Assembly: GCA_029215795.1 (NCBI GenBank)
Contig: JARDYH010000003.1
Location: forward strand, 12,971,001 to 13,035,000
Direction: 5' to 3'
Source: Anniella stebbinsi
Lineage: Eukaryota > Chordata > Lepidosauria > Squamata > Anniellidae
Length of the DNA: 64,000 nucleotides
Part shown: positions 44,454 through 55,674 of the stretch, piece by piece
How positions within the stretch are numbered: position 1 is the first letter of the stretch
Layout of the letters: the number at the start of each line of letters is the position of its first letter
The notes under the pieces: generated by a model
Told to the model about the DNA's origin: nothing
What the model saw: only the letters and a program-made list of their open reading frames with translations
Databases searched by the model: none
Position numbers and translations under genes: made by a program

Positions 44454-44768
44454 TAGGCTGACCATATGAAAAGGAGGACAGGGCTCATGTAACTTTAACA
44501 GTTGTAGAGAAAAGAGAATTTCAGCCGGTGTCATTTGTATGCAATTAGTCCCTGGTGAAATTCCCTCTTCATCACAACAGTTAAAGTTGCAGGCACTATA
44601 CTTGAGTGACCACATACAAAAGAAGGCCCTTGCAACTTTAACTGTTGTGATGAAGAGGGAATTTCACCAGGAACTAATTGCATACAAATGACACCGGCTG
44701 AAATTCCCTTTTCTCTACAACTGTTAAAGTTACATGAGCCCTGTCCTCCTTTTCATATGGTCAGCCTA
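44454..44768. mobile_element. Dimeric fold-back hAT-like element, copy 3
   Basis: TAGGCTGACCATATG and CATATGGTCAGCCTA ends with exact duplication TTCATACT (44446-44453, 44769-44776). Layout as in copy 2, with a short deletion at the loop (ACAAAAGAAGGCCC). The minus-strand frame at 44412-44615 arises from this repeat and recurs in other copies. Confidence 0.92.
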
Positions 44769-45196
44769 TTCATACTCCACCTTTCCACCACCATCCCAAA
44801 TGCTGCTGAAAGGCCATTTATCTGTTTTGTTCTCAGCAGATTGTAACAGTAAGGTAGCAGGTTGTATCTCAAAGCAAGGCCTCTAACATCAGTACTTGAG
44901 TAGCTCAGAAAACCAGGCAGACAAAACCTTGTAGATCCAAGACTGCAGTTCCAGCCCAAAAGGTATCATCTGACACACATACCCCAGTTTTTACACTGTC
45001 AGCTGACTCCACAAACCAATCAGCACATAGTAGGCTCTATAAAACACTCAGGGCCAAGTTGTTAGCCTGAACAACTTGTTGTTAAGAGTGTCCTTGTTCT
45101 CATTTTGTTTGTGTCTCTTTGATCCATCCTGGTTTTGACCCTGAGTTCTATCTCTGGTCCTTGTGCCTTGGCTGCTTGTGACAGAGCCAGGCTGTG

Positions 45197-45516
45197 TAGG
45201 GTGACCGTATGAAAAGCAGGACAAGGCTCCTGTATCTTTACCAGTTGTACAGAAAAGGGAATTTCAGCAGGTGTCATTTGTATGTATGCAGCACCTGGTG
45301 AAATTCTCTCTTCCTCACAACAGTTAAAGCTGCAGGAGCCCTGCCCTCTTTTATATCTGGTCACTTTAGTATAGCTCCTGCAGCTTTAAAGGTTGTGATG
45401 AAGAGGGAATTCCACCAGGTGCTGCATGCATACAAATGACCACTGCTGAAATTCCCTTTTCTGTACACCTGGTAAAGATACAGGAGCCCTGTCCGCCTTT
45501 CCATAGGGTCTCAGCT
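45197..45516. mobile_element. Dimeric fold-back hAT-like element, copy 4
   Basis: Starts TAGGGTGACCGTATG; the right end is mutated (CCATAGGGTCTCAGCTA). The internal arms are intact (CAGCACCTGGTGAAATTC against CACCAGGTGCTGCATGCA). The target duplication is not recognisable. Confidence 0.82.
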
Positions 45517-45624
45517 ATGACCTGTCCTGGTGCAGAGTCAAACCTGGCACAATAAGCAGTGTAAAAAAACAACACAAATAAGTTCTGAGTACAATGAGGT
45601 GGGGCATGTGCTGCAGTTGTCTGT

Positions 45625-45745
45625 ATTATAGAGTAGCCATATGTCTTCTTTAGTGAGGATAGTTCTCCATTTGTAGAGCTGCCAGAGGACTGTCCTCTAT
45701 TTGAAGGTGTCCTCTGTTTGAAGGGATGTCCTGTCCAATTCCAGT
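45625..45745. repeat. Interspersed repeat, GGACTGTCCTCTG family
   Basis: GTAGCCATATGTCTTCTTTA, AGAGGACTGTCCTCTATTTG and GAAGGTGTCCTCTGTTTGAA. Related to 9120-9225 and 58330-58430. Confidence 0.5.
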
Positions 45746-46799
45746 TTAAAGACAGAGCTGTAAGAACTGTTGTCCATCAACAGTTTGCACCTGGATAGCA
45801 GATGGAATGGGCATGCACCCAAGTTACCTGGTCACAATATTTTGCACTATTGTAAAATTTACTGTATTTCTATTCCAGTTCTAATAATTAATTCTAACTT
45901 TGCATCTATACATGTCAATTAGCATGTGCATTTCATGCAAATTTGCCCCTCCCTTTCTGTGAGGTGTTTTCTCTGTTTTATCAGAGGTATCTCTGGTCCC
46001 TGCAAAAATACCATCCCTGTTTTGCCTCTATTTTTACCTCTAATCCAGCTGTTTCTTAATGCTCAAGAACCACTTCATCTGTAGTGCAATCCCATGTGTG
46101 TTTACTCAGAAGTAAGTCCCACTGTGTGCCATAAGGCTTGCTACCAAGTCACTATGCCCTGGTTTGTAGCTGTATTCGTTTTGTCATCAAAGACTGGACT
46201 CCAGAAAAGAAAAGAAAAACTCCCCAAATTTGGAAGTAGTCTGGGATTCTTGGCTCAAGTAAACCTTGCCAACAGGATCCATAAAAAATGTGCATGCTTG
46301 TATTGCTGAACCTCATTTCATCAGCAAGGCAGAAGTCCCCCATTGTAAAAACAATTCAAAATAGCATCCTGGGGTAAGAACCTAAGAAAATTACTAGTGC
46401 TACATGTCTCCCTCCTCCTTGTCCCCCTGATGACTTTCGCCTGAGTCCTTAACATTAACATCAAATGTTATGTTCTGAGCTGGGAAACAGGGAAAGCGCT
46501 CCCCCACCCCCAGTGAAAGCTTTTAAATGTCTCATTTCCATCTCCTTAGCTTAGCCAGTACGGGACTATTTCATAAGGAAATCTGAACACCTCCAAGCAA
46601 CTGGTGATGATAGCGTCCAGGATCGAATTAGCTCACCAGCCTCAATCCAAACTGGCATCAAAGCAAATTCCATTTCTGGAATATGGCCCATAATATATGC
46701 CTGCAACAGATGTAACTGAATATCCACCTGCTAAACCTAGATACACTTAACACACCCATCTCCGTTGTTATGCTTTCTCCCTTTCTTTTCTTGGCTGAT
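45746..46799. other. No gene
   Basis: A half copy of the AAGTCC small repeat (GTGCAATCCCATGTGTGTTT, CAGAAGTAAGTCCCACTG) lies at 46085-46130. The rest is unclassified; 46440-46640 is repeat-poor. Confidence 0.45.
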
Positions 46800-47012
46800 T
46801 CTTCCATTGTGTGCATTTTTGAAATGTACACATTTTTTGAAGTATACACATTTTTAAAGTATATGCTTTTTGAAATGTATACGTTTTTGAAATGTACTTA
46901 CTTTGAAATATATGCATTTTAAATGTGCTCATTTTGAAATGTATGCATTATTAAATGTATGTGCATCCCCCCTGTCATGCAAGCTGTCATGACAGCATGC
47001 ATGACAGGGGGG
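46800..47012. repeat. GCATTT-type repeat with degenerate ~19-bp units and a palindromic end
   Basis: GAAATGTATACATTTTT-like units repeat about eight times (46815-46955). The block ends in a 46-bp palindrome (46967-47012) of CCCCCCTGTCATGCAAGCTG..., imperfect at a single pair. Composition matches the GCATTT family. Confidence 0.65.
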
Positions 47013-47486
47013 AGGGATGGTCCACAAATCACATTGCAAATTCAGAAATGTACAGACTTCAACCACAGTTTGCATCTGACTCTGTGTTCAGTCCGGAAGG
47101 TGTGAAATGGGTAAAATCATGATTAAAAATTGAACTCATATATCCCCAACCACAATATGTAACAGCCTCTTCTTTACCCCACCTTCCCAGTAGAAATGCA
47201 GTTACTCCATGGGTAGCACAGAGGTGTTAATCATGTGAAATATCCCCACATTATACCCATCAAAAAGATCCCGATCGGTGCTCGATCAAGCAGCAGTAAA
47301 GCAGCACTGAATGTTGCCACCCTGTTCTATTGCTGCGAAAGTTGGGAAGCAATTTCTGCTGTTTTTGAGGGTAGAATGGTGAAATTGATTTAATTTGGGG
47401 TTGGGAACTTACATTTAGAACAACAGAGAGCAGTGACATCTTCCTCCTGTTTTCATTTTTACATTTCTTCTTCATTTTGAGCATCA
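47013..47486. other. No feature recognised
   Basis: Unique-looking. Confidence 0.45.
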
Positions 47487-47763
47487 GAACATCAGAAGAG
47501 CCATGCTGGATTAGACCAAGGGTCCATATAGTCCATCATTCTGACCAGGACCCACAAGCAGGACATGAGTGCAACAGAACCCTCCCATCCATGTTCCCCA
47601 GCAGCTGGTGGATATAAGCATGCTGGCTCTGATCCTGGAAAGAGCATGTAGCTATTTGCACTTGTACCCACTGATAGCCTTCTCCTCCAGGAATGTGTCT
47701 AACCCCCTTTTAAAACCATCCAAGTTGGTGGCTGTCACTACATCTCGTGATAGCAAATTCCAT
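47487..47763 (-). mobile_element. CR1-like LINE 3' region, antisense
   Basis: AGAACATCAGAAGAGCCATG, CAAGGGTCCATATAGTCC, CAGGACATGAGTGCAACAGA, CCATCCAAGTTGGTGGCTGT and AGCAAATTCCAT. It breaks off exactly where the next element begins, so that element probably inserted into it or the two were joined by deletion. Confidence 0.83.
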
Positions 47764-48770
47764 TAGGGTTGTGCATGGACCGAAAATATTGTATCGTATC
47801 GTTTTCAGATTTTGCAATATTTAAAATGATTGGATCTGATATTATCGTAAGTTTTAATATTGTATCATAATCGGAATTACGATATTTATCGGACTTCCGA
47901 TTAATATCGTATGGTGCCATTTTCGCCATACGCTTGACTTTTAGACATTATAAATGGGTGTATTTTTATTTTATTTTAAAAGATAGAGACATGCAACTTT
48001 TTGGACTTTGCAGATGGGATGTTGCTAGTCCTGGCTCCCCAAGTTGCATGTCTGTATCTTTAAAGAAAAGTTATAGGGGTCCCCCTAAACCCCACCCCCT
48101 GTAACTTTGTTATTTTAAAAGTTTGCAGCTTGAAAGTTTGTCCCCAGTGCAGATTGTCTATTGCTAGTCATGTGTATTAAATTTCAGAAGAATCGGTCCA
48201 ACCCTCGATTTTATATGAATTTTTTAAAGATTGTTCTAGTGTTGATAGCTGGTTGACTGGGCCACCCTGTTTCAATTGCTTTCAAAGCACCATGATCTTT
48301 TTAAAAATCATATAAAATCAAGGATTTGAGCAATTGCTCTGAATTTTTTTCACACATGACTAGCCAGATCCCATCTTCAATGTCCCACAAGTTTCAAGTT
48401 TTTATCTTTAAAAATGAAGTAGTTACAGTGTGTGTGTGTGTGGGGGGGGCTTTTGGGGAACTCCCTATAACCTTTTAATTTGAAAAGAAAGAGACTTGAA
48501 ACATTTTGGACATTGCAGATTGGATCTTGCTAGTCCTGGCTCCCCAAGTTTCATATCATTATCATTTAAAATAAAAAAAAGTTATAGACGTGTTTCCCTC
48601 AATGCAAGCCTATGGGGAAGCCTACACATATGTGCCAAATTTCAGAACAATCCCTCCAACCCTCGATTTTATATGAATTTTTAAAAGAGTGTTCTACTTT
48701 TGACAGCTGGTTGACCTGTCCGCCCTGCTGTCAAAAGACTTGTTGTCTGTTTTCCCCCCATAGGGGCCAG
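47764..48770. mobile_element. GATACGAT-group hAT-like element, right end missing
   Basis: Starts TAGGGTTGTGCATGGACCG then TATTGTATCGTATCG. The interior shares modules with 34453-35861 (ATTTCAGAACAATCCCTCCA, TTGCAGATTGGATCTTGCTA, CAGCTGGTTGACC, AATGCAAGCCTATGG). Similarity fades near 48770 without a recognisable terminus. A GT tract lies at about 48428-48442. Confidence 0.75.
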
Positions 48771-48774
48771 TCCA

Positions 48775-48995
48775 TTTTCCTTATGGAGAGAGTTCCACAG
48801 ATAGGGTGTTGCCATGGAGAAGGCCCTATCCCATGTTCCCACTAATTTGGCCTCTTTTGGTTGTGGGCCATACAGATAGGCCTCTGAAGATCTTAACTAT
48901 GGGCAGGTTCGTATGGGAAGGGGGCACTCAGTTATACTGGCTGGTGCTCTTTTCTCCTCCCATTTTCAGTGCTCTCCCCTGGCCCATGAAACTAT
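48775..48995. mobile_element. LINE-like interspersed fragment
   Basis: GAGAGAGTTCCACAGATAGG, GGAGAAGGCCCTATCCCATG, TTCCCACTAATTTGGCCTC and CTCTGAAGATCTTAACTATG follow an order I associate with a common reptile LINE-derived repeat. The specific family is not certain. Confidence 0.5.
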
Positions 48996-49349
48996 CAGAA
49001 ATTTACCAATGAAAACTTTGGCCCAGCACTAGAACAAAGGCCCATCTAATCCAGGAATAATCAGATGCCTAGGGAAGCTCACAAGCACAGTGATATAGTG
49101 ATGATTCCTATTGTTTGCCCCCAGCATCTGAGAGTCAGAGATATACTGCTCCAAGACATGGAGGTTCCATTCTTCAAATGGTTCTCATGTAACCCCACCC
49201 CCTTAAAATACAGGAAAAAGCTATCTGCTAGACAGTGCTGGAAAAAGAAAGCTTTAACTGACTACTCACTAGAATAGTGTGATTTTTTTTTCAGTTTGTA
49301 ACTCGATAAAGACTTCTGCCAAATCAGGATTTAATGTCCCCTTTTCATA

Positions 49350-49620
49350 ACGTTGGCTTGTTTGTTCTTATTACAATTAAGCACTATTTTTTGGCTTAGC
49401 TGGCTAAAGCGCCGATGGATCTCCATGAATTACAATCAGATTTACTGAACATCCCAAACTGTAAAAAAGCCTCCTGGTTTATAAATGAGAGAGCAAGGTA
49501 GCAAATATGTTTTATCATTCCCTGCCATGTACACCGTTATGTTATTACGTTCATCTGCCCTATTTATGTGACCGCGTGAGGCTAAACTACTCTATTAAAT
49601 GTACAGAGTCATTCCAAAGG
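49350..49620. promoter_or_regulatory. Candidate conserved non-coding element
   Basis: Repeat-free; TTATTACAATTAAGCACTA, CATGAATTACAATCAGATTT, GTTTATAAATGAGAG and GTTATTACGTTCATCTGCCC. Several homeodomain/CDX-type words in 250 bp. Inference only. Confidence 0.32.
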
Positions 49621-51214
49621 TATTAAATCAGGATCAGTATTTTATACTGCTACAAGAAGTGCCTCCATATCAGCAGCAGTGGTATAGTGATAACACTGAC
49701 TGGGCTGAGTTGAACACAACTAGCACTGAGCTAAAAGGAGATGCTGATTCCAAGAAAAGCTTCATTAAACTCAAAAGGGCCAAATTTCTTCAGGAACAAA
49801 AAGGGATTTGATCATGGGGGGGGGGAGATAATTGAGACAGGGCTGGAAAACACTTCAATTCTTAGAGTAATAATGTATTTCTATTATTATTATTATTATT
49901 ATTATTGACATCAAAACTGATAGGCTATACAGCATCATAATGTCATTAAATCCATTATATGATCCCTAATTGGCTGGATCACTAGAAGAGAAAAGAAACA
50001 AAGGCCGCTGATGAGAGGGTTAACTGCTTTTTAGGGCAAGAATCCCCCCTCCATGAAATCACCTCTTTTGAGCCAAGAGAATGGGTGGTATAGATATGCA
50101 GTAAATAAATAATTTACTGCATTGATGGACCACACTGTTGTCTTCAGAGCCAGCATGAGCACAATCTATAAATGCATGCCAATACTTTTAGGGGTTCCAA
50201 TGACATGGCATACGATACAAGATCCTTTTGCAACATCACCAATGATGTGAGGGTGGAACACACAGATCACATGATGCTGCCATGCCTCAGTATCCCCTGC
50301 GATGTGGCAAGAGATTGCAGGGGGTTGTTAATTGCACGGCATGACACAATATCGTTGGCTAGCCTTGAAAAATGACTTGTTTAAAAAAGTTAAAAAGAAA
50401 ATGCTAAAGCTGCAAACACTTCAGATTAAAGAAATGTATTGCTACCAAAAGGATAAATATACTAAGTTTCAAATTCTAGTTTTATATCCCCCCCCCAATT
50501 GCTTCCATTCTAATTATAACTTAGCCATGCCAGAACACCATAGTTTCCCCAGCAATGCTGGAAGGCTTTACTTAATATTCCAGGCATAAAAAGATAGTTT
50601 CCAATGATTATTTAACTTGGAACCCTGAAGGAGAGAATTAGTTCAACCCTGAAACCTTTCGCTAGAAATTAACAATAAACAAGATATAGGAGTCAACATT
50701 CTATGATAGGACATATTTAAAGCCATTATATGTCAAAGCACCCAGGATAACAACTGCACAGAAGGGAGAAATAAAAATGATGATTCCACATATATTCCAC
50801 AGGGGGGAAACATGAATACTGATGGATTGGGGGAGGGAAATTGATTGGAGGGTGCTCTGAGATTTATTGGAAACCGGAGGGGAGAGATGAATAGAGGGAA
50901 ATGATTGAGCCGGGCAGCATCTAAGAAAAAGCATTAAAGACCTAGGTCACTTGACTTGACAAAGAAAACACATATTTGCAAACCCCAAAGTGTCGGCGAG
51001 GCATGGCCAATCTGATTTCTCAGGTGTTCAGTATATTTTGTTAAGGTCAGCTGAGGGCCATGGGAGGTTGTACCTCAATCCCCATGGAGTGGGGGGGAAA
51101 GGGTATCAGATGAATCCCCATGTGTTTAAAATACACCTGAGTGTATTTGCAGGTGAGCTAGCCCCACCTCTATGCCAAGAAGCTCCACCCCTGCTTCCAA
51201 GCTGTTAGACTCCC
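49621..51214. other. No gene
   Basis: Includes an (ATT)n tract at about 49880-49906 and a short G run at about 49817. Open frames here lack family features. Confidence 0.45.
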
Positions 51215-51454
51215 TCTACAATAATTCGGTTTGACGTCTGGTTCTCCGATTATGCACATCTTCTTGGAAGCGCTTTATGGTAAAGGACTGTACGCGGGAG
51301 ATAATTGAGCGCACAACTAGTGGCCTTCCCGGCTATTTGAAATGCACTTTAGAAGTAGTTAATGCAGATAATTGCTTGTTTACTGTCGTATTTACTACTC
51401 TTGGTCTAGGAAGCCTGCCAACTCCCTTATCTAAGAATGTCTGGGAAAAACGCC

Positions 51455-52110
51455 AGGCCATAATTGTTTAAAGGGTTTTTATTTGCATTCCGAAAGTCCA
51501 TTTACCAATAGCCAGGGTCACGCCAGTAGTTCCGTCAGTCCAGTCGTCGAAGCTGAAGGTCAAACCAGGTTTTCCAGAAGTCCAGGGTCCAAAGCAAAAC
51601 AGTCAAGCCAGGTGTTCAGTCCACAGGTTCTGATCCAAAATCACGCAGGATGTCAAGAGCCGAATACGTCGGTTGTTCTCAACGAATCTTAGTTTCTGCC
51701 TCCTCCCCCTTATATACTTTGCTTGAGCCTGTCCACAGCTGCATGCAATTTCTTCGTTATCTTACTTAAGGCTTGCGTCAGCTGTGCTCTGTTTTCGCAA
51801 TCTCATGCTGCGTCTTGTGGGCCTAGCTTGCTCTGCCCGTTTGAGCTGCCGCCTTTGTTGGGGAGTTACTGAACAAACCCCTTCAGGCCCCGAATCTTCC
51901 TCATTAGAAACGGGTGGGAGAGGGTGGCTTTCCTGGGGCTCTTCTGAGGAATCTCCCTGCTGTTCCTCCTCCTCCGGTAAGTCCTGGGAAATGGGCGAAG
52001 CTGCAGTTTCTGTCCCTTCTTCCTCCTCAGAGGAAGATTCTTCAGACTGCCTCATGACATTTACATAGTCAAAATGCGCTTTAACGGGCTGCAGCAAAAT
52101 AAAACTCGCT
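51455..52110 (-). mobile_element. Ty3/gypsy-like LTR with 3' coding tail
   Basis: Read on the minus strand: an open frame of 111 residues (52097 down to 51762) with an acidic Ser/Glu-rich stretch, then a basic end (RRSMRLRKQ). Next come a TATA-like AGTATATAAGGGGG about 70 bp after the stop, an AATAAA signal near 51478-51483, and a CCTGGCGTTTTTCCCAGACA end piece. The order coding tail, TATA box, polyadenylation signal fits the 3' end of a gypsy-type retrotransposon running into its LTR. The rest of the element is absent and LTR ends were not pinned. Confidence 0.5.
51762..52097 (-). pseudogene. Acidic tail remnant of an LTR retrotransposon polyprotein
   Basis: 111 codons without interruption. 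Residues ~16-75 are dominated by Glu, Ser and Pro; ~80-105 are basic (QQRRQLKRAEQARPTRRS). No protease, reverse transcriptase or integrase motif lies within it. It ends shortly before the putative LTR promoter. The start Met is arbitrary because the upstream coding part is missing. A cellular exon is an alternative, but the following TATA/AATAAA layout favours a retroelement. Confidence 0.4.
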
Positions 52111-52318
52111 ATTTAACGCGCATTTGATAATGCGCATAATCGAATAGATATCGCGCCTCAACTCCCGATTTGTGCTCCGCTCATGTAGAGGTAAAATTTT
52201 TAATGAGACTTGAAAGAGCTTTAAACCTCTCATGTAGAGGCAGCCTTAGTCACACTTCCTGCTAGCCATGTTTTTGATGATGGCAAGAAGGGGCTACATG
52301 TCTTCACTGAGGTATGCA

Positions 52319-52463
52319 TGGGGTGACCATATGGAAAGGAGGACGGGGCTCCTGTATCTTTAACAGTTGTACAGAAAAAGGAATTTCAGCAGGTGAAATT
52401 CCCTCATCAACACAACAGTAAAAGCTGCAGGAGCTCAGACCCCTTTTCTATCTGGTCACTCTA
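52319..52463. mobile_element. Monomeric form of the TAGGGTGACC fold-back element
   Basis: TGGGGTGACCATATGG, CTCCTGTATCTTTAACAGTT, CAACAGTAAAAGCTGCAGGA and TATCTGGTCACTCTA. This is one half of the dimeric copies, complete with both termini, at 145 bp. Its right end equals the motif found in the loop of the dimers. The target duplication is not clear. It may be the ancestral unit or a dimer that lost a half. Confidence 0.75.
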
Positions 52464-52479
52464 ATGAACATTGTGCAAA

Positions 52480-52890
52480 AAAAACCCAAATCTACACAAA
52501 TTTCCCCCATAGACTAAAATGTGAGTGATCTAAAAGTTGCACATTTTGAGAAAGTTGCACATTTCGAGAAAGTGATGCATCGTTCAAGTACACATTCTGT
52601 GTACATGAATGCAAGTTCAGGAATTTGCAGATAAGTTTGGAGAAAATGCATTCCCATTCATGCTCATGTTCGGGATTGCGAACAGGATATTTTTGAATGA
52701 TTTGTGGGGGGGGGGTTCTAAGATTATGTGAATATTCGTATGCATTTTTGTGTGCATTTCCCCTATGACATGCATTTTTGCCTGATATGCACTTTTTCCC
52801 ACAATAAATTTCCCTAATATAATGCAGTTTTGAATGTTATTTACATAAATACATGCAATTTTGTGAACACATTTTCCCTAGTGTATAGAA
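52480..52890. repeat. GCATTT-type degenerate repeat family, copy 3
   Basis: AAGTTGCACATTTTGAGAAA occurs twice in tandem (52534, 52552), followed by spaced GTATGCATTTTTGTGTGCAT and TGACATGCATTTTTGCC words. A GAT run follows at 52900-52925. Confidence 0.6.
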
Positions 52891-53194
52891 ATGAAATGTT
52901 TTTGTTGATGATGATGATGGATGATGATACTAATAATATAGACATCATTCTTGATTAGAGAATTCCATTGCAATATTCAGAAAAGTGTAATTTTCGAAGG
53001 AAAACTGAGTTTCAGATCACGCCTTGGTTCGAAAGTGTGAAATTAGGTACATTGCATTACAATGTAAAGATAAGTATTTTCTCCCCTGCCGCTACTAGGA
53101 AACTCGCTAGGCCAAATTTTAGGCTTAACTTACATGGTTTCTGTTTCAAGACCTGGACTCCCTAATGAAGGGAGGTCTCAAGTCTTGTGCCCCC

Positions 53195-53312
53195 ATGCCC
53201 ATCAGATGCTTTGGACTTACAACTCCTTCTATCCCTGACCATTGACCAGGCTGGTGGGGGCTAATGGTAGTTATAGTCCAAAACATTTGGAGGAGACCAG
53301 TTCTACCCCTAC
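53195..53312. mobile_element. Short palindromic repeat, ACTCCCATCAT family
   Basis: CATCAGATGCTTTGGACTTA with ACAACTCCTTCTATCCCTGA on the left mirrors GGTAGTTATAGTCCAAAACA on the right; TTTGGAGGAGACCAGTTC closes it. Confidence 0.65.
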
Positions 53313-54454
53313 TCTAATGTATTTCTTCTCTCCTTATTTCAGCCAAGCAATTTCCAAATTGGGGGAAAGAGGGCAGGATTGCACCCTAGCCCTTTTCAAT
53401 TCATTTGAACTCAGGTGAGAAGTTGTAGTTGCACAAAAGGATGTCCACAAAGCAGTGACCCCTTTATTGAAGGAGATTGATCAGACCACCCATGTGCTGA
53501 GGTCCATGAATTCTGGATCAACCAGCTAGGCACAAGACACTGAGATTTATTCACTAAAGAATTCTTTCTCTTAAGAGATTCTCTTTCTTTCTTGCTCCAT
53601 TTTCTTTCTTTCTTTGGGAACCTTCATCTCAAATTTAACCAGTTTTTCATTGCTGCCTGATTATCAATTTGCACCTCTGTAAAGGAAGGCTGAAAGATTT
53701 CATTGTTTTGTTAATTGTCAATTTGCATCTTTGAAAGGTGTTGTATTTTTTCCCTTTTATTTGGCAGGTTAAGACTAATTCCACTTGTACATGAACGAGC
53801 ATACACATACACACACACACACAGAGTTCCTCTGATAGTTTACTAAAAGTACATTATTTCTAATTTTGGGTTCATTGTTCACTTTTCCTCTTAGGGGAAA
53901 AATCTGCTCCAACTTGTCAAAACTAGAAGAAATTACTCTCATTAAAGAGTGCTGCTCTAGATACAATAATTAGGTTCTTTCCAGTAAAAGTTTAGATTAA
54001 CCAGTAACAAAATTATTTGCTAAATAAAACAAAGGAAGGAAACTGTAAGATCAAAATGAAACTTGCATTTCCGTAGATACGTTTTGGCTGTAACTTTTTC
54101 AGTTGGGGTGTGGGTGTGTATTATAATGGGAGAGCGAGTATACAAAATAGTGTATATACAACAACCCCCTGTGTCCTGGTGCCTTCCAAATGTGTTGGAT
54201 TGCAAGTCCTATCATACCCACCCAGCATGGTCAATGGCTATACACAGTACTATCGCACAAATGGAACTCCTTCCCAATGAGATACATATGGCCTTATCGC
54301 TGCTGTACTTGGTGTGTGTGTGACTGCAATTTGTACAGTCACGTTTTTATAATATTATGAGGTGCCTTGTAATGAATGTGCACCTTGAAAGATGGATTCA
54401 AAATTGTTCAAGTAAATAAATTTTAAAAAAGTACGCTGTATGTTGTACATGTCC
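53313..54454. other. No gene
   Basis: A CA tract at about 53802-53821. A diverged ACTCCCATCAT-family piece lies at 54155-54240 (CAAATGTGTTGGATTGCAAG, CCCAGCATGGTCAATGGCTA). Otherwise unclassified. Confidence 0.45.
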
Positions 54455-54785
54455 CAAAGGTTACCTCAGAGAACCCTGGTACTACCCAAAGTGGTCCTGA
54501 GCCCTCAGAGGTGATGCCTTCAGATAGGCCTCCTTGGCAGTCAAAGAGCTCAGCTTCTGAGGCAGAGTGGGATGCCAAGTAATCACCCAGAATGCCAGTG
54601 CCTTAAGATTCAGGCTAGGATAGTGAACAGATGAAGGACTGCCTGCTTGCTGAAAAAGGTTCCTCTTGAGTAAAGGGCTCCTCATGAGGAGGGCATTCCT
54701 CATAAGGAAGACTTCTTGTATAATCCTCTGATCTGAAAAAGCTGAGTCCTGGGTGGGGCTTTAGAAGCTCCAGCATGACAGCTTG
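54455..54785. repeat. Unclassified interspersed repeat, copy B
   Basis: CTCTTGAGTAAAGGGCTCCT, ATGAGGAGGGCATTCC and CTCTGATCTGAAAAAGCTGA correspond in order to 990-1080. Partner of the 700-1310 block. Confidence 0.4.
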
Positions 54786-54970
54786 TAGTCATAGAATAGT
54801 AGAGTTGGAAGGAGCCTATAAGGCCATCAAGTGCAACCCCCTGTTCAATGCAGGAATCCACCTTAAAGCATCCCTGGCAGATGGCTGTCTAGCTGCCTCT
54901 TGAACGCCTCATGTGTAGGAAAGCCCACATCTGCCCTAGGTAATTGGTTCCATTGTCGTATTGCTTTAAC
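54786..54970 (-). mobile_element. CR1 LINE 3' end, antisense
   Basis: GTCATAGAATAGTAGAGTTG, GAAGGAGCCTATAAGGCCAT, CCCCTGTTCAATGCAGGAAT, GGCTGTCTAGCTGCCTCTTG and GGTTCCATTGTCGTATTGCT. This is the longest of the ATAGAAT-type CR1 ends here. Confidence 0.85.
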
Positions 54971-55198
54971 AGACATCCAACAGACTCCACAACTTTCATT
55001 CACTGCTAGCCATGCCTCACTAACTGAAGGTCAATGACAGTTACCTTCAAATGAGCAATCCCACTTCCAAATCAGGATAGAATCCTTAATTTGATGTTTC
55101 AAAACTTGTCCATATCTGGTGGATGTCAAGCAATCCAAGTTTAGTTTTCAGAAAGAAGCGGTCTAGAGAGCAGATTAAAATACAAGTGGCATACTGAA

Positions 55199-55518
55199 TA
55201 GGCTGACCATCTGAAAAGGAGGACAGGGCTCATGTAACTTTAACAGTTGTAGAGAAGAGGGAATTTCAGCCAGAGTCATTTGTACGCAATTCGTACCTGG
55301 TGAAATTCCCTCTTCATTACAACAGTTAAAGCTGCAGGGGCCCTGCCCTCTTTTGTATCTGGTCACTCTAGTATAGTACATGCAACTTTAATTGCTTTGA
55401 TGAAGAGGTGATTTCACCAGGTACTAATTGCATACAAATGACGCAGGCTGAAATTCCCTTTTCTCTGCAACTGTTAAAGTTACATGAGTCCTGTCCTCCT
55501 TTTCATCTGGTCACCCTA
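55199..55518. mobile_element. Dimeric fold-back hAT-like element, copy 5
   Basis: TAGGCTGACCATCTG and CATCTGGTCACCCTA ends with ATACTGAA / ATGCTGAA flanks (55191-55198, 55519-55526), a target duplication with one difference. Both halves and the loop motif (GGTCACTCTAGTATAG) are preserved. Confidence 0.9.
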
Positions 55519-55674
55519 ATGCTGAATGCCTATTAAAAGTATCAAAAGAAGCAGAGAACAACTTTATTTTCCCTCCAGAGAATAGTTTTCCTTTCTACAG
55601 ACTTCCTTCCACAGGCTAGACCTTGTTATGAGACCCACCGGTTACATTTCTGAAAAAAGAACTATGCCATACAT

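Larger units (their letters stand above)
51215..52195. other. Region bounded by inverted CCTCTACA words
   Basis: CCTCTACAATAATTCGG (about 51216) and, reversed, CCTCTACATGAGCGG (about 52182-52196) face each other. Both are followed inward by a TCGATTATGC/CCGATTATGC word. This could be a DNA-transposon frame into which the LTR element at 51460-52110 was inserted. The inverted match is short and patchy. Confidence 0.3.

Noticed and set aside
46800..46960. CRISPR-like array of ~19-bp units
   Set aside because: Units are degenerate and adjacent with no unique spacers; vertebrate setting; it is a simple ATGCA-type repeat.
24007..55381. Similar short frames (TIYKRRQGPCNFNSCDEEGISP-like, here abbreviated) in several places, as if a small gene family
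   Set aside because: They all fall inside the dimeric fold-back elements (17918, 24007, 44412, 45062, 55175, 55827), so the likeness is that of the transposon DNA.
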